This document shows positions 26,448 to 34,763 of a DNA stretch of 51,857 nt, piece by piece. Numbering within the stretch: position 1 is the first letter of the stretch; every line of letters starts with the position of its first letter. A program made the position numbers and the translations under genes. This DNA is from Alkalinema sp. FACHB-956 (GTDB taxonomy: Bacteria > Cyanobacteriota > Cyanobacteriia > Leptolyngbyales > Leptolyngbyaceae): assembly GCF_014697025.1 (NCBI RefSeq), contig NZ_JACJRC010000034.1:1-51857 (forward strand), in the 5' to 3' direction. Under the pieces are notes generated by a model that saw only the letters and a list, made by a program, of their open reading frames with translations, had not been told where the DNA came from and ran no database searches.

Positions 26448-27293
26448 CTAGAGTCCCGGAGCCATTTGTTGTAACGCCGAAAAATCCAATGCCGTCAGTG
26501 CAGAGTAGGCTTGGCCGATCGCCGTGGCCCCTCGGAGATAGCCTGTACTGGCACCGGGACAGATCCAAGCAAGGGTTTCTGGCGAGAATGCTTCGATCAA
26601 CGTTTGGATGTTGCGCAGTTGTCGGGGCCAGTGAAAAGTTTTAGAAGTTCGTAAGGGAACAGGTTTTTGCTGGCGATCGGGCAATAGATGCCGACCGGAG
26701 AAGAGAATGCCACCGCCCCCTGGGTGGTATAGACAAGTAGAACCGGGGGAATGGCCGGATGTCCAGATCGCCCGATCGCCGCTGGGTAACTCAAAGGTGT
26801 GCTGGAAGGCCGTCACGTTCACCTTGGGTAACAGATAGGCTTCCTGCTCTTGAACAATCACCTCACAGTGCAGCGCTTCCTGGAGTTCTCTCACCTTACC
26901 CATGGCTCCCCGATGGGTCAGAAACAGCCATCGCACCCCGCCCTGGGCCTGAAGAAAGTCCCGGGTCGCCCCATCCCAAGCGGGACTGTCAATCAAGAGG
27001 TTCCCCTGCGGATAGACCACAAGATAGGCCGTCCCACCCAAGGTGTCCCGGTTGGGCGCAAAGGCATAGATCGGGTACGGGAGAGCCTGGTCTGGCAGGA
27101 CAGGACGGGGCGCTTTGCCAGGGGGCGGGGGATTGGCCGGAGCGTTGGCCAAGGAATGGCTAGGGGGGTGAGACGCAGCAGAGGGGGGTTCCGAAATCAC
27201 GATCGCATCCGGGGGTGTAAGGTCATAGCTGATTGTGCCAGATCTAGGGTGTCGTGCGAGAAGAACGCTCGATCTAGCCCCTGGGTTGCCCAT
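26448..27293 (-). CDS. Metallo-beta-lactamase-fold protein with degenerate metal site
   Basis: The 281-residue protein has a Pro/Ala-rich N-terminal tail (about 1-75) and then an MBL core: TAYLVVYPQGNLLIDSPAW (88-106), WLFLTHRGAMGK (122-133), WTSGHSPGSTCLYHPG (177-192) and ILFSGRHLL (196-204). In active members the second motif is THxHxDH and the fourth ends in SGDH. Here the ligands at THRGAMGK and the Asp of SGDH (now Arg201) are changed, so binuclear zinc hydrolase activity is unlikely. Similar degenerate MBL proteins exist in cyanobacteria and plastids. The start is uncertain because no other Met precedes the core. Confidence 0.75.
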   Translation of the reverse strand: MGNPGARSSVLLARHPRSGTISYDLTPPDAIVISEPPSAASHPPSHSLANAPANPPPPGKAPRPVLPDQALPYPIYAFAPNRDTLGGTAYLVVYPQGNLLIDSPAWDGATRDFLQAQGGVRWLFLTHRGAMGKVRELQEALHCEVIVQEQEAYLLPKVNVTAFQHTFELPSGDRAIWTSGHSPGSTCLYHPGGGGILFSGRHLLPDRQQKPVPLRTSKTFHWPRQLRNIQTLIEAFSPETLAWICPGASTGYLRGATAIGQAYSALTALDFSALQQMAPGL

Positions 27294-27472
27294 TCCAGAT
27301 CATCGCAATCGCCTCAAAAGCTTCTCAGAGCAGCCCGTAAAAACAGTGATCCGGGTGATCCTGTCAGAATTGGGCAAAGATACACCGGAATCAAGTTCTA
27401 TAATTTGCTATGACCTATCTCCCGGTATCTTATGAAGTCCTCCATGGGACAGGTGCCCGCTGAACGAATTGC

Positions 27473-28957
27473 ATGATTTGGTTTTTTCTACTCTTGGGAT
27501 TTCTGGGGCTAGTCTCCTACTCCTTCATCGTGAAGCGAGTGACTAGCGTCACTCGGACACCTGCGTGGTTACTGTGGCTGGTGGTCATGACACCTGCCTT
27601 CAGCTTGATGGTGTGGACGGTTCTGTTTGGCAGAACCCCGATGCCGATCGGCTTGGCAATTGTGCTTTTTTTGGGCTGTTTTTTACTCTATCTCTACCTG
27701 ATTCAGCGAGGACGGATTACGCCTGACCCTCGCAGTGCAACCCAGGAAGGCGAGCCCGTGCAGTCCTCCGAACCCCCGATCGAATTGCCGACAGAACCTG
27801 TAATGACCCGCCCGATTAACAAAGAGGAGGAAGATCACCTCAAGTCTTGTTTCCCGTGGTCGGTCTATTACTTGCAAAATTTGGAGTATCGCCCTCAAGC
27901 GGTCATTTGTCGGGGACAGCTACGATCGAAGCCGGAGGTGGCCTATCAAACGATTCGGGAGAATATTGAGACCCATTTTGGTAAGCGATTTTATGTCGTG
28001 TTCCAGGAAGGGGGCGATCGCAAACCCTTTTTTGTGCTGGTGCCCAATCCCTTTGCCCAGTTGGACTTTTCACCCCGTGCCCTGCGACGACCTAGGGTGG
28101 CGGCCATTTTAGCGATCGTGACGGCCTTCACCACCACTTGGGCAGGGCAGCAGCTTTTGCAGCAGGTGGGGCTCCGGGGCAATCCGAGCTTTTGGGAAGG
28201 GGTGCCCTATGCGATCGCGTTAATGGGCTTTTTTGCGATTCGAGAAGGGGGGCATTACTGGACAACCCTGCGCTATGGCATTCCGGCGACATTGCCCTAT
28301 TTCATTCCCGTGTTACCGCTCCCCCAACTGCCGATCGGAACCGTAGGGGCGTTTTTACAAATTCGGTCTCCCATCCCCAACCGCAAAGCATTGTTTGATG
28401 TGGGGGTGTTTGGGGCGATGGTGGGGCTAGTCGTGGCGGTGATTTTGTTGGTGGTTGGATTAACGCAATCGCAAATTGTCAATGCAACGGAACATCCCAG
28501 TGTCTTTAAGTTTGAAGCATTGTTACCGCAGTATTCGCTGTTGTTAACCCTGGCCTGCAAGGCGGTGTTTGGCAATGCGCTGGCCGCTAAAAGTGCGATC
28601 GCGCTGCATCCGATCGCGGTGGCAGGCTGGTTAGGCATTTTGTTCACGGCATTTAATTTAATGCCGGTAGGCCAGTTGGACGGTGGCCGGATGGTTCATG
28701 CGGTGTATGGGCAACGGGCTGGGGCAATGATTGGTCAAGTGGCGCGCTTGTTGCTGCTGGTACTGGCATTAATGCAACCCCATTTGCTGTTATGGGCGGT
28801 GTTGTTGTTCCTATTACCGACGATCGATGAACCAGCCTTAAATGATGTAACAGAGTTAGACAGTTCTCGGGATATGATTGGCCTCATCGCGCTGTTTTTA
28901 CTGATTGTGATTATCCTGCCGACTCCCGGCGTTTTGCTCAATGCGTTAGGTATGTAG
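27473..28957 (+). CDS. Site-2 protease (M50/EGY-like) family protein lacking the first zinc histidine
   Basis: The 494-residue protein has two N-terminal hydrophobic segments, a soluble domain (about 110-200) and a membrane core. The equivalent of HExxH is REGGH at 257-261, then PYFIPVLPLPQLPIGTVGAF. The C-terminal ligand motif NLMPVGQLDGG (395-405) is intact. The fold and the LPYFIPV/GTxGAF stretch match cyanobacterial and plastid EGY proteins. Replacement of the first His by Arg, and of the usual AGP(L/A)AG by FGAMVG near 313, suggests no metalloprotease activity, as proposed for plant EGY3. A membrane chaperone or regulatory role is inference. Confidence 0.8.
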   Translation: MIWFFLLLGFLGLVSYSFIVKRVTSVTRTPAWLLWLVVMTPAFSLMVWTVLFGRTPMPIGLAIVLFLGCFLLYLYLIQRGRITPDPRSATQEGEPVQSSEPPIELPTEPVMTRPINKEEEDHLKSCFPWSVYYLQNLEYRPQAVICRGQLRSKPEVAYQTIRENIETHFGKRFYVVFQEGGDRKPFFVLVPNPFAQLDFSPRALRRPRVAAILAIVTAFTTTWAGQQLLQQVGLRGNPSFWEGVPYAIALMGFFAIREGGHYWTTLRYGIPATLPYFIPVLPLPQLPIGTVGAFLQIRSPIPNRKALFDVGVFGAMVGLVVAVILLVVGLTQSQIVNATEHPSVFKFEALLPQYSLLLTLACKAVFGNALAAKSAIALHPIAVAGWLGILFTAFNLMPVGQLDGGRMVHAVYGQRAGAMIGQVARLLLLVLALMQPHLLLWAVLLFLLPTIDEPALNDVTELDSSRDMIGLIALFLLIVIILPTPGVLLNALGM

Positions 28958-29119
28958 TTTTTAATTCTTTAAAAGCTGCATACCTTTTGATTTCTATGGC
29001 TTTCATTTCTAGCTTTTAACCGTGTACTTGTACGCAAGCAAAGTACACAGAGCGCAATCAGCATTGAAGGTTGACTTTAGATTGAATTGCAATCCTCAAA
29101 GAAAGTTAGGAGTCATCAT

Positions 29120-30439
29120 ATGGTAAAAGTCACGCAATTACACCGGGACTTGATGTCATTAACGCTGTATCGATCGACGTTGGAAGATCCGATCGCAGCA
29201 GCATTTGTCCATTTGTTGCGATCGATTCGTCAATCTGCAACCCAACCCTCCTGGGACGGGGAAGTACTGGTCTTGGAAGCCTATAGCGCATGGTTTCAGG
29301 CGATCGCGCCCCTATCCCTCAGTTGGGGAGGCTATGTTCGATGGTTAGTGCTAAAAGCAGATAATCCATTGACCCGCATGCTGCAAAAATACCCGATCGA
29401 GCAAATCAACCCAGCCGTGATCGAAGCTGCCCAGCGGGACTTAACCATATTGCAGGGATTAGCAGATCTCACTGGGGAAACGATCGGCGCAATGGTCAAC
29501 AGCATCGTCGCCAATATAGAACTTCCCGTTTGGATCAGCTTTGACAATCCAGCGATCGTGCCAAATCAGTCAGATCCCCCCGTAGAGTTATTATCTGAAA
29601 TATCAGACTGGTCAACGCAATTACAGGCATTGGGGGAATATTATCGACAACATGGAACAGGACTGTTTGCAACGTTTAAAGCCTTTACTTGGCGCAGTGG
29701 AGAACTCATCGGAATTCCCAATCCCGATCCCATTCAAACCCTCGATTTAATTGGTTACGAATGGCAGCGGGACGCATTATTGCAAAACACAGAGGCATTA
29801 CTAGCAGGGTATCCGGCGCTCCATGTGTTGCTCTACGGTAGTCGTGGATCGGGGAAGTCATCGCTGATTAAAAGCTTGCTGCAAACCTACGGCGATCGGG
29901 GATTGCGCTTAGTCGAAGTCACCAAAGCAGAACTCTTGTCCCTACCGCAAATCGTAGAACAGTTACGGGATGTCCCCCAGAAATTCATTATCTTTGTCGA
30001 TGATTTGTCCTTTGAAGAAGATGATGACGCCTACAAGGCGTTGAAGGTTGTCCTGGAAGGCAATGTGACGGCACGGGCACTGAATACCGTTGTCTATGCC
30101 ACATCGAATCGGCGACATTTGATTCGCGAATTTTACGGCGATCGGCCCCGCCCCAAGGATGCCGATGAAATTCACCAATGGGATACCGTACAGGAAAAAC
30201 TTTCGTTTAGCGATCGCTTTGGCCTGACGCTGACCTTTGAACCCGCAGATCAGACCACCTATTTAGCCATGGTGCAGCACTTGACCCAACGGGCAGGCAT
30301 CGAACTCCCGCAGGCAGAATTAGAGTTTCGGGCCTTGCAGTGGGCCACTCGGCATAATGGGCGATCGGGGCGATCGGCAAGGCAGTTTGTCGATTTTCTC
30401 ATTGCCGATTTAGCCCGATCTCCCTTACACACAACCTAA
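29120..30439 (+). CDS. DUF815-type AAA+ ATP-binding protein
   Basis: The 439-residue protein has a helical N-terminal half and a C-terminal ATPase. Walker A is YGSRGSGKSS (239-248), Walker B is KFIIFVDDLSFEE (288-300), and a sensor-like YATSNRRHLI follows, with RFGLTLTF and a lid domain ending RSARQFVDFLI. This is the layout of the DUF815 (YPO/All-type) ATPases of unknown function. ATG 29120 is chosen over an upstream TTG because TTAGGAG lies 8-12 nt before it. The gene appears monocistronic. A chaperone or remodelling activity is likely, but the target is unknown. Confidence 0.85.
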   Translation: MVKVTQLHRDLMSLTLYRSTLEDPIAAAFVHLLRSIRQSATQPSWDGEVLVLEAYSAWFQAIAPLSLSWGGYVRWLVLKADNPLTRMLQKYPIEQINPAVIEAAQRDLTILQGLADLTGETIGAMVNSIVANIELPVWISFDNPAIVPNQSDPPVELLSEISDWSTQLQALGEYYRQHGTGLFATFKAFTWRSGELIGIPNPDPIQTLDLIGYEWQRDALLQNTEALLAGYPALHVLLYGSRGSGKSSLIKSLLQTYGDRGLRLVEVTKAELLSLPQIVEQLRDVPQKFIIFVDDLSFEEDDDAYKALKVVLEGNVTARALNTVVYATSNRRHLIREFYGDRPRPKDADEIHQWDTVQEKLSFSDRFGLTLTFEPADQTTYLAMVQHLTQRAGIELPQAELEFRALQWATRHNGRSGRSARQFVDFLIADLARSPLHTT

Positions 30440-30546
30440 TTTTTGGGGATGATGCATAAGCCGATCGCGCCATCATCTATGCAGGGTGTAGGCTCAATCA
30501 AGATGACCTGCTTGTAATGTGATGTAGGATTTCGAGGAACTTGCCT

Positions 30547-31185
30547 ATGACGTTCCGGACATTATTACCATTGGCTAGTTGTTTAAACATCGGCATGATA
30601 ATCATGGCCCCCACTGTTGCCCTGGCAAATCCGGTCGTATCAGCTGATGCCCAACCATCCAATATTTTTCAACTAACCACGGCACAGCAGGCTGTACAAA
30701 AAATTCAAGCTTTGCCAGAGATTCAGGCTTGGCAGCAATATATTACCGAGAAATCTTTAGTGCTAGAGAACGGTAAGAACATCCGGCCAGTGTTGCGAGT
30801 TGAACCACGACCTGTCGAGGTTGCTGGGAAATCCTATTGGCTCGTCCATTTTCTAGAGAGCCATGCCATCCATGATCACCATTGGCAATCCTTTTGGGTC
30901 AGTCTGCATGACGAAGGAATTTTAGCCGATGATACTAGTGGGAAATATTTAGATCTGGATACTTGGCGTAAACAAACAAACCCAATGCGACGAATTCGCC
31001 AAACAGTGAAGTTGAAAGATGGCACGTATATTGGTCGTGGGCTGGATGATTACTTGGAAGTAGACGGCGATCGCTGTCGCTTGAATCTATCGGGTGCCGT
31101 TCATCCTTGGCGATCACCTTGCGATTTGATTCAAATTGATGCCGATCGGATCTACGATGGTTACCAATATTGGCATCGGCTATAG
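30547..31185 (+). CDS. Secreted protein of unknown function
   Basis: The 212-residue protein starts MTFRTLLPLASCLNIGMIIM, a signal peptide, with probable cleavage after APTVALA near residue 30. The mature part has no membrane segment and is rich in Trp, His and Asp (ESHAIHDHHWQSFWVSLHDEG). It ends in RCRLNLSGAVHPWRSPCDLIQIDADRIYDGYQYW, where two cysteines could form a disulfide. A TTG lies two codons upstream. No family is recognised. It sits alone between the DUF815 gene and the convergent patU. Confidence 0.65.
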   Translation: MTFRTLLPLASCLNIGMIIMAPTVALANPVVSADAQPSNIFQLTTAQQAVQKIQALPEIQAWQQYITEKSLVLENGKNIRPVLRVEPRPVEVAGKSYWLVHFLESHAIHDHHWQSFWVSLHDEGILADDTSGKYLDLDTWRKQTNPMRRIRQTVKLKDGTYIGRGLDDYLEVDGDRCRLNLSGAVHPWRSPCDLIQIDADRIYDGYQYWHRL

Positions 31186-31398
31186 AATTCATTGGAAATC
31201 TTTCACTAGCTCCAGTTCCAGGGGCGAATCCATCTGAGATCATGACGGGCAGCAGGATAGATACTGCGAGTCATCAGCGGCCAGCAGAACTCGCCCTAAG
31301 TATGGGAGTAAGCCTTGCAGCTTTCAACTGCGTAACTCTTATTTAAATTTTTGAATTACTCTCATTCTGTAATCATCGAATACATAGGCAATGCGGTA

Positions 31399-31442
31399 GT
31401 TAATCTAGTGATTAATCTGGTGATTAATCTGGTGGTTAATCT
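31399..31442. repeat. 13-bp tandem repeat, about 3.5 units
   Basis: Units of the type GTTAATCTAGTGA / TTAATCTGGTGA / TTAATCTGGTGG / TTAATCT follow one another with single-base differences. Confidence 0.65.
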
Positions 31443-31600
31443 AAAGCGAATCTAAAGTGAATCCAATTTTGGGATCTGAAGGTGATGCGTTGCCTAGACA
31501 TACTAAAAATCTAGGCAGGTAGAACCAGGCTTCTTTGACTAAACTGACGCTATTCCCCCAAAAGGGGTAGATTGAGTCCCTAGTTGTCTAAGCTAAATTA

Positions 31601-31651
31601 ATCTGCGTTCAGAAGTTATCTGCATTCAACAGTTATCTGCGTTCAACGGTG
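31601..31651. repeat. 17-bp tandem repeat, three units, downstream of patU
   Basis: ATCTGCGTTCAGAAGTT (31601-31617), ATCTGCATTCAACAGTT (31618-31634) and ATCTGCGTTCAACGGTG (31635-31651) differ at a few positions. The array ends 20 bp from the patU stop codon. Confidence 0.8.
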
Positions 31652-31671
31652 TATGGAAATCATCCAAACCA

Positions 31672-32637
31672 TTACGCTGGATCGATCGAAAACAGCAATA
31701 CGTCATCTTCACCCAAACGCACCTCTAACTGAGCCGACTGACCCGGCAACAAATCGTGTAATTCCACAATTACATTGCCTGCATCAGCCCGTTCTGCGAT
31801 CGATCTACCCTGTTCACCTTGTAGCGTCAAACTGCCCCCGCAGGGAAGCTGCCCTTGAATCCGTAGGGCCATTCCCCCATCCTGCGATCGATAATCGGTC
31901 TCCAGCGTCAATGCACCAATGTCCGTCACCCATTGATGAGACTGGATCTGATTCGGCACTACTGTCAAATTTAAAGCGTTCAAAATTTCCCGTGCTGCCA
32001 GCATAGACAGCAGCATTTGCTGCGGCGGTAACGCCGTGGTGTAGCTATCGGGCACATCATCGCCCAATTCTGCAAGGCGCTCCTGCAAACTGGCATAGCC
32101 AGACCGTGCGGGAGACACCATCACCACCCCCGCCAAGCGATTGAGTTCCAAAAACTCCCCTGGAAAGAGAGCTTCAACCGATTTCACTAACTTAGCGCCC
32201 TCCCGGAGCGACGCCTGCGTCAATTGCTGGCATTGCGCCAATAATTGACCTAATAATTCATCCGGCAACGCCACAGGCAACGCGAGCCGACGCAATTGGG
32301 CCAGCCATAGGGAATTGGGCTTCACCCCAGCCATCACCGTCTCGCCTAGAGAATCAGCCTGGTAATCCAGAATTTCATCTTCCCAGGGGAATAACGGCGG
32401 CTTCCGCTGAATTTCGGTCTGTAAGCGATGTTTTAACAACGCATAAAAACGGTCTTGCACAGCAGGTAAGTCTCCTGAGTTCAGTGGTAATTCCTCGTTT
32501 AATTGAGGGAGGAGGGCTTCGGCTTCAGATGACTTCATGGTCAAAAAACGCTCAATCTCATCCTCTGAAAGGGCAAGCTTAAGGTCTTGAACCAGTCGGA
32601 TAAAAGCGGCTTGATAGGCTTCTGAGTCGTAATCCAT
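31672..32637 (-). CDS. patU: PatU-like protein, partner of HetZ
   Basis: This 321-residue soluble protein follows hetZ by 12 bp on the same strand. It includes SGDLPAVQDRFYALLKHRLQ and then TEIQRKPPLFPWE near residue 55, which I recall from PatU proteins. The C-terminal half is a beta-rich domain (ALTLETDYRSQDGGMALRIQ, GGSLTLQGEQGRS). In Anabaena the hetZ-patU5-patU3 operon controls heterocyst differentiation and pattern, and PatU3 binds HetZ. In filamentous strains without heterocysts the pair persists with unclear function. The assignment rests on the neighbour and partial motif recall. Confidence 0.65.
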   Translation of the reverse strand: MDYDSEAYQAAFIRLVQDLKLALSEDEIERFLTMKSSEAEALLPQLNEELPLNSGDLPAVQDRFYALLKHRLQTEIQRKPPLFPWEDEILDYQADSLGETVMAGVKPNSLWLAQLRRLALPVALPDELLGQLLAQCQQLTQASLREGAKLVKSVEALFPGEFLELNRLAGVVMVSPARSGYASLQERLAELGDDVPDSYTTALPPQQMLLSMLAAREILNALNLTVVPNQIQSHQWVTDIGALTLETDYRSQDGGMALRIQGQLPCGGSLTLQGEQGRSIAERADAGNVIVELHDLLPGQSAQLEVRLGEDDVLLFSIDPA

Positions 32638-32649
32638 CCTGATACACCC

Positions 32650-33837
32650 TTATTCATCACTAGATAAACCCGCTCCGGATATTTGGGAATTTCGAATTTC
32701 CCAGGCAATTTCCAACAGTTTGAACCACTGTTTTTGCAACTGGTTGACCGTGCAGCCCACCGATCGGGCAATGTCTGCATCCGGGGTTTTTGACTTTTTC
32801 AGCTGGACAATCATTTGCTGCTGCTGGGTGAGCCCTCGATTAAAATCATCCCACTGCTTGAGGGAAAGACCCAAGTTGCGATCGAGGTCAATTTCCAGCC
32901 ACTGATGCACCAACTCCCAGCGGTGGGTAAAGGTAAAGCGCACCAAATGGTACTTAAACCGCTGCTGGAGATAATCCCGCTGACGGGGAGTCAGGCCCAA
33001 AATTTTCTCAATTTCATTGGCGGGCAAATCCTGAAGCCGCAGCACAAAGTAGTCCACACAATCCTTCTGGTTGCGCTCTTCCAGATAGTTGATCAGCTCC
33101 TGCACAACATTTTGGCGCAGGGTATCCTCCGCTGGTTCCGTCTCCTGGGCCACCATTTGTTCCCGCAGTTGCTGGATGGAAGCCATGTTCCAAGAGTCTT
33201 CCCCTTCTATGAGGGACCCTTCCGCGGCCCGCTCAATATCAACCAGTGCCTCATTGGGCTGCTGCTGCGAGAAAGTTTGTGCCCGTAGAATAATTAGCTG
33301 CTGGTTGCGCCGACCCGGTAACGGAATCCGCCGTTTGGCATAGCGCTCCGTAAACGCCATGTATTCCGCTAACTGCAAGACAGTCTGCGGCGAATAGTTA
33401 GTAGGCAATTGCATCTCCCGCCGGAAGGCATTCAGTGCCTCCATGTAAAAACTTTGTAAAAAGTCTTCAATCAGCGTCAGTCTTGCCTGGTAACTGTATT
33501 GGCTTTTAGAAGGAGTGATATATCGATACACCACAGCACTGAGCGTACTGTGTAAATCAACCCGACCCCGACGAGAGCCCAGCTTGTAATAGTGAAGGCA
33601 CTGCTGCAAGCGGTGGCGGGCTAAGGCCGTGGCCCATGCGATAATCTCCCCAGAGTCCTGGATGCGTTTGCTCTCCGAGCAGATCCGGGAAACCTCTTGG
33701 CTGAGGCGTTCGGCTACTTCTCGGCAAATGTGCTCAGAAGCTGTGGTAGCCTGTTTCAGTTCGCTTAGGATTAGCTGAAAAGTTGCATCCACGCTCTGGC
33801 AGATTTCCCCCGTGATGTCTAGTGTCTGGTATGTCAA
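32650..33837 (-). CDS. hetZ: HetZ family transcriptional regulator
   Basis: The 395-residue protein has the strongly conserved HetZ stretches: AWATALARHRLQQCLHYYKL near residue 70, GRVDLHSTLSAVVYRYI near 95, LTLIEDFLQSFYMEALNAFRR near 125, and RAQTFSQQQP near 190. A C-terminal sigma-region-4-like part reads IEKILGLTPRQRDYLQQRFKYHL near 285. HetZ is a DNA-binding regulator of heterocyst differentiation under HetR control in Anabaena and is conserved in filamentous cyanobacteria. The start ATG lies 108 bp from a divergent gene. No HetR-type inverted repeat (GGGN5CCC-like core) was found between them. Confidence 0.88.
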   Translation of the reverse strand: MTYQTLDITGEICQSVDATFQLILSELKQATTASEHICREVAERLSQEVSRICSESKRIQDSGEIIAWATALARHRLQQCLHYYKLGSRRGRVDLHSTLSAVVYRYITPSKSQYSYQARLTLIEDFLQSFYMEALNAFRREMQLPTNYSPQTVLQLAEYMAFTERYAKRRIPLPGRRNQQLIILRAQTFSQQQPNEALVDIERAAEGSLIEGEDSWNMASIQQLREQMVAQETEPAEDTLRQNVVQELINYLEERNQKDCVDYFVLRLQDLPANEIEKILGLTPRQRDYLQQRFKYHLVRFTFTHRWELVHQWLEIDLDRNLGLSLKQWDDFNRGLTQQQQMIVQLKKSKTPDADIARSVGCTVNQLQKQWFKLLEIAWEIRNSQISGAGLSSDE

Positions 33838-33945
33838 GCGACTACTCTCAATTCTGTCAAGATGGTCTTTACAGCGACTGCTTTAACTGTCGTCGATCTT
33901 GAGGTAGAAATCCCTGACTCGTAGTATCCAATAATTAAATGGTAG

Positions 33946-34452
33946 ATGATGAGTATAGAGCAACAAATTGATGCCCTAATTCAAGATGCTCCCAATGACG
34001 GGGAGATGCGACAACTTTTAAGACGGATCGGGCCAGTTTTGCAACGATTTGCAGGGAGGCTCCGACACCTTCACTACTATGTTGCCCAAACAGGCGATGC
34101 TGATCGCGGCAACTTGGCTTGGGTTAGGGTAACCCTTAACCATCGTACACAATCTAATGTAGAAAAAACGGTCATTTATGGATTTTCTGATCCTAAAGAT
34201 ATTAGGTCTGGAAGTCTCGCCCAGAATACGCCCCATTTAAGAGCGGGGAAAGTTCCAGTTATTGATCTCCTCTTTCAAGTTTGGGCACTTAACTTGTGTG
34301 ATAGCATTATTTTTCTTGAGACGCCAGGGAATTGCCAAAATGGCACAGAAATTTCACGATCGTCGATCGATGCTGCCATTCAACAACAGTTGCGCCAAGA
34401 CCTGCGCCAAGACCTGCGCCAAGACCTGCGTCCGCCGATCGACTATGCATAA
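33946..34452 (+). CDS. Conserved cyanobacterial protein of unknown function, divergent from hetZ
   Basis: The 168-residue protein starts MMSIEQQIDALIQDAPNDG, with either of two adjacent ATGs as start. It has VEKTVIYGFSDPKDIRSG near 75 and SIIFLETPGNCQNGTEISRS near 123. I recall these patterns from a widespread cyanobacterial unknown family. The C-terminus carries three copies of RQDL (RQDLRQDLRQDLR), encoded by an exact 12-bp tandem repeat around 34395-34430. There is no signal peptide or membrane segment. A strong terminator follows at 34552. Confidence 0.75.
   Translation: MMSIEQQIDALIQDAPNDGEMRQLLRRIGPVLQRFAGRLRHLHYYVAQTGDADRGNLAWVRVTLNHRTQSNVEKTVIYGFSDPKDIRSGSLAQNTPHLRAGKVPVIDLLFQVWALNLCDSIIFLETPGNCQNGTEISRSSIDAAIQQQLRQDLRQDLRQDLRPPIDYA
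34395..34430. repeat. 12-bp tandem repeat inside the coding sequence
   Basis: GCGCCAAGACCT repeats three times in frame, giving RQDL three times near the C-terminus of the 33946 gene. Copy-number change would keep the frame. Confidence 0.85.
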
Positions 34453-34551
34453 GGCCATCGTTTAGTCAGTTATAGATCCTACAAAAATTAAGTGAAGTTG
34501 GGATGCGGCGATCGCTGGAGCCCGCAAATTTTCTCCTACCATCCCCTACAA

Positions 34552-34592
34552 GGGAGCCAGAAGTGATGTCTTCTGGCTCCCATTTTTATTTT
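34552..34592 (+). terminator. Strong intrinsic terminator
   Basis: A perfect 12-bp stem, GGGAGCCAGAAG (34552-34563) with CTTCTGGCTCCC (34570-34581) and a 6-nt loop, is followed by ATTTTTATTTT. It terminates the gene ending at 34452. Confidence 0.9.
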
Positions 34593-34704
34593 CTTTTTGA
34601 CTCAAAATACTTCATGGCTCCGGGAGCCTTCTGGCAAACCCGAAGGGAGCGACCCACAGAAAACACCTGGGCACATTTTTTTAACACAATCTTTATGGTG
34701 TCGG

Positions 34705-34763
34705 GATTTATAGGGTCGAGCTTGATAGGGTCAAGATTTATGGGGTCGAGCTTGATATCGAGG
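34705..34763. repeat. 30-bp tandem repeat overlapping the 3' end of the GNAT gene
   Basis: GATTTATAGGGTCGAGCTTG (34705 onward) and GATTTATGGGGTCGAGCTTG (34735 onward) start two 30-bp units that differ at one position over the first 25. The stop codon of the acetyltransferase (34738-34740) lies in the second unit. Confidence 0.75.

Larger units (their letters stand above)
31186..31671. other. 486-bp spacer between convergent genes with two tandem repeats
   Basis: No gene is supported. The stretch holds GTGATTAATCTG-type tandem repeats (31399-31442), a 7-bp perfect hairpin GCCTAGA/TCTAGGC (31492-31498 with 31510-31516), a CCCCC/GGGG hairpin near 31555, and a 17-bp repeat array (31601-31651). 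The hairpins may terminate the converging transcripts. Confidence 0.55.

Noticed and set aside
26850-27413. 187-codon plus-strand open frame
   Set aside because: It is antisense to the MBL-fold gene with Arg/Gly-rich composition, typical of a shadow in GC-rich DNA.
32815-33288. 157-codon plus-strand open frame
   Set aside because: It is antisense to well-conserved hetZ and has no recognisable features.
33838-33945. HetR binding site between hetZ and the divergent gene
   Set aside because: No GGG(N)CTAACCC-like inverted repeat is present in the 108-bp spacer.
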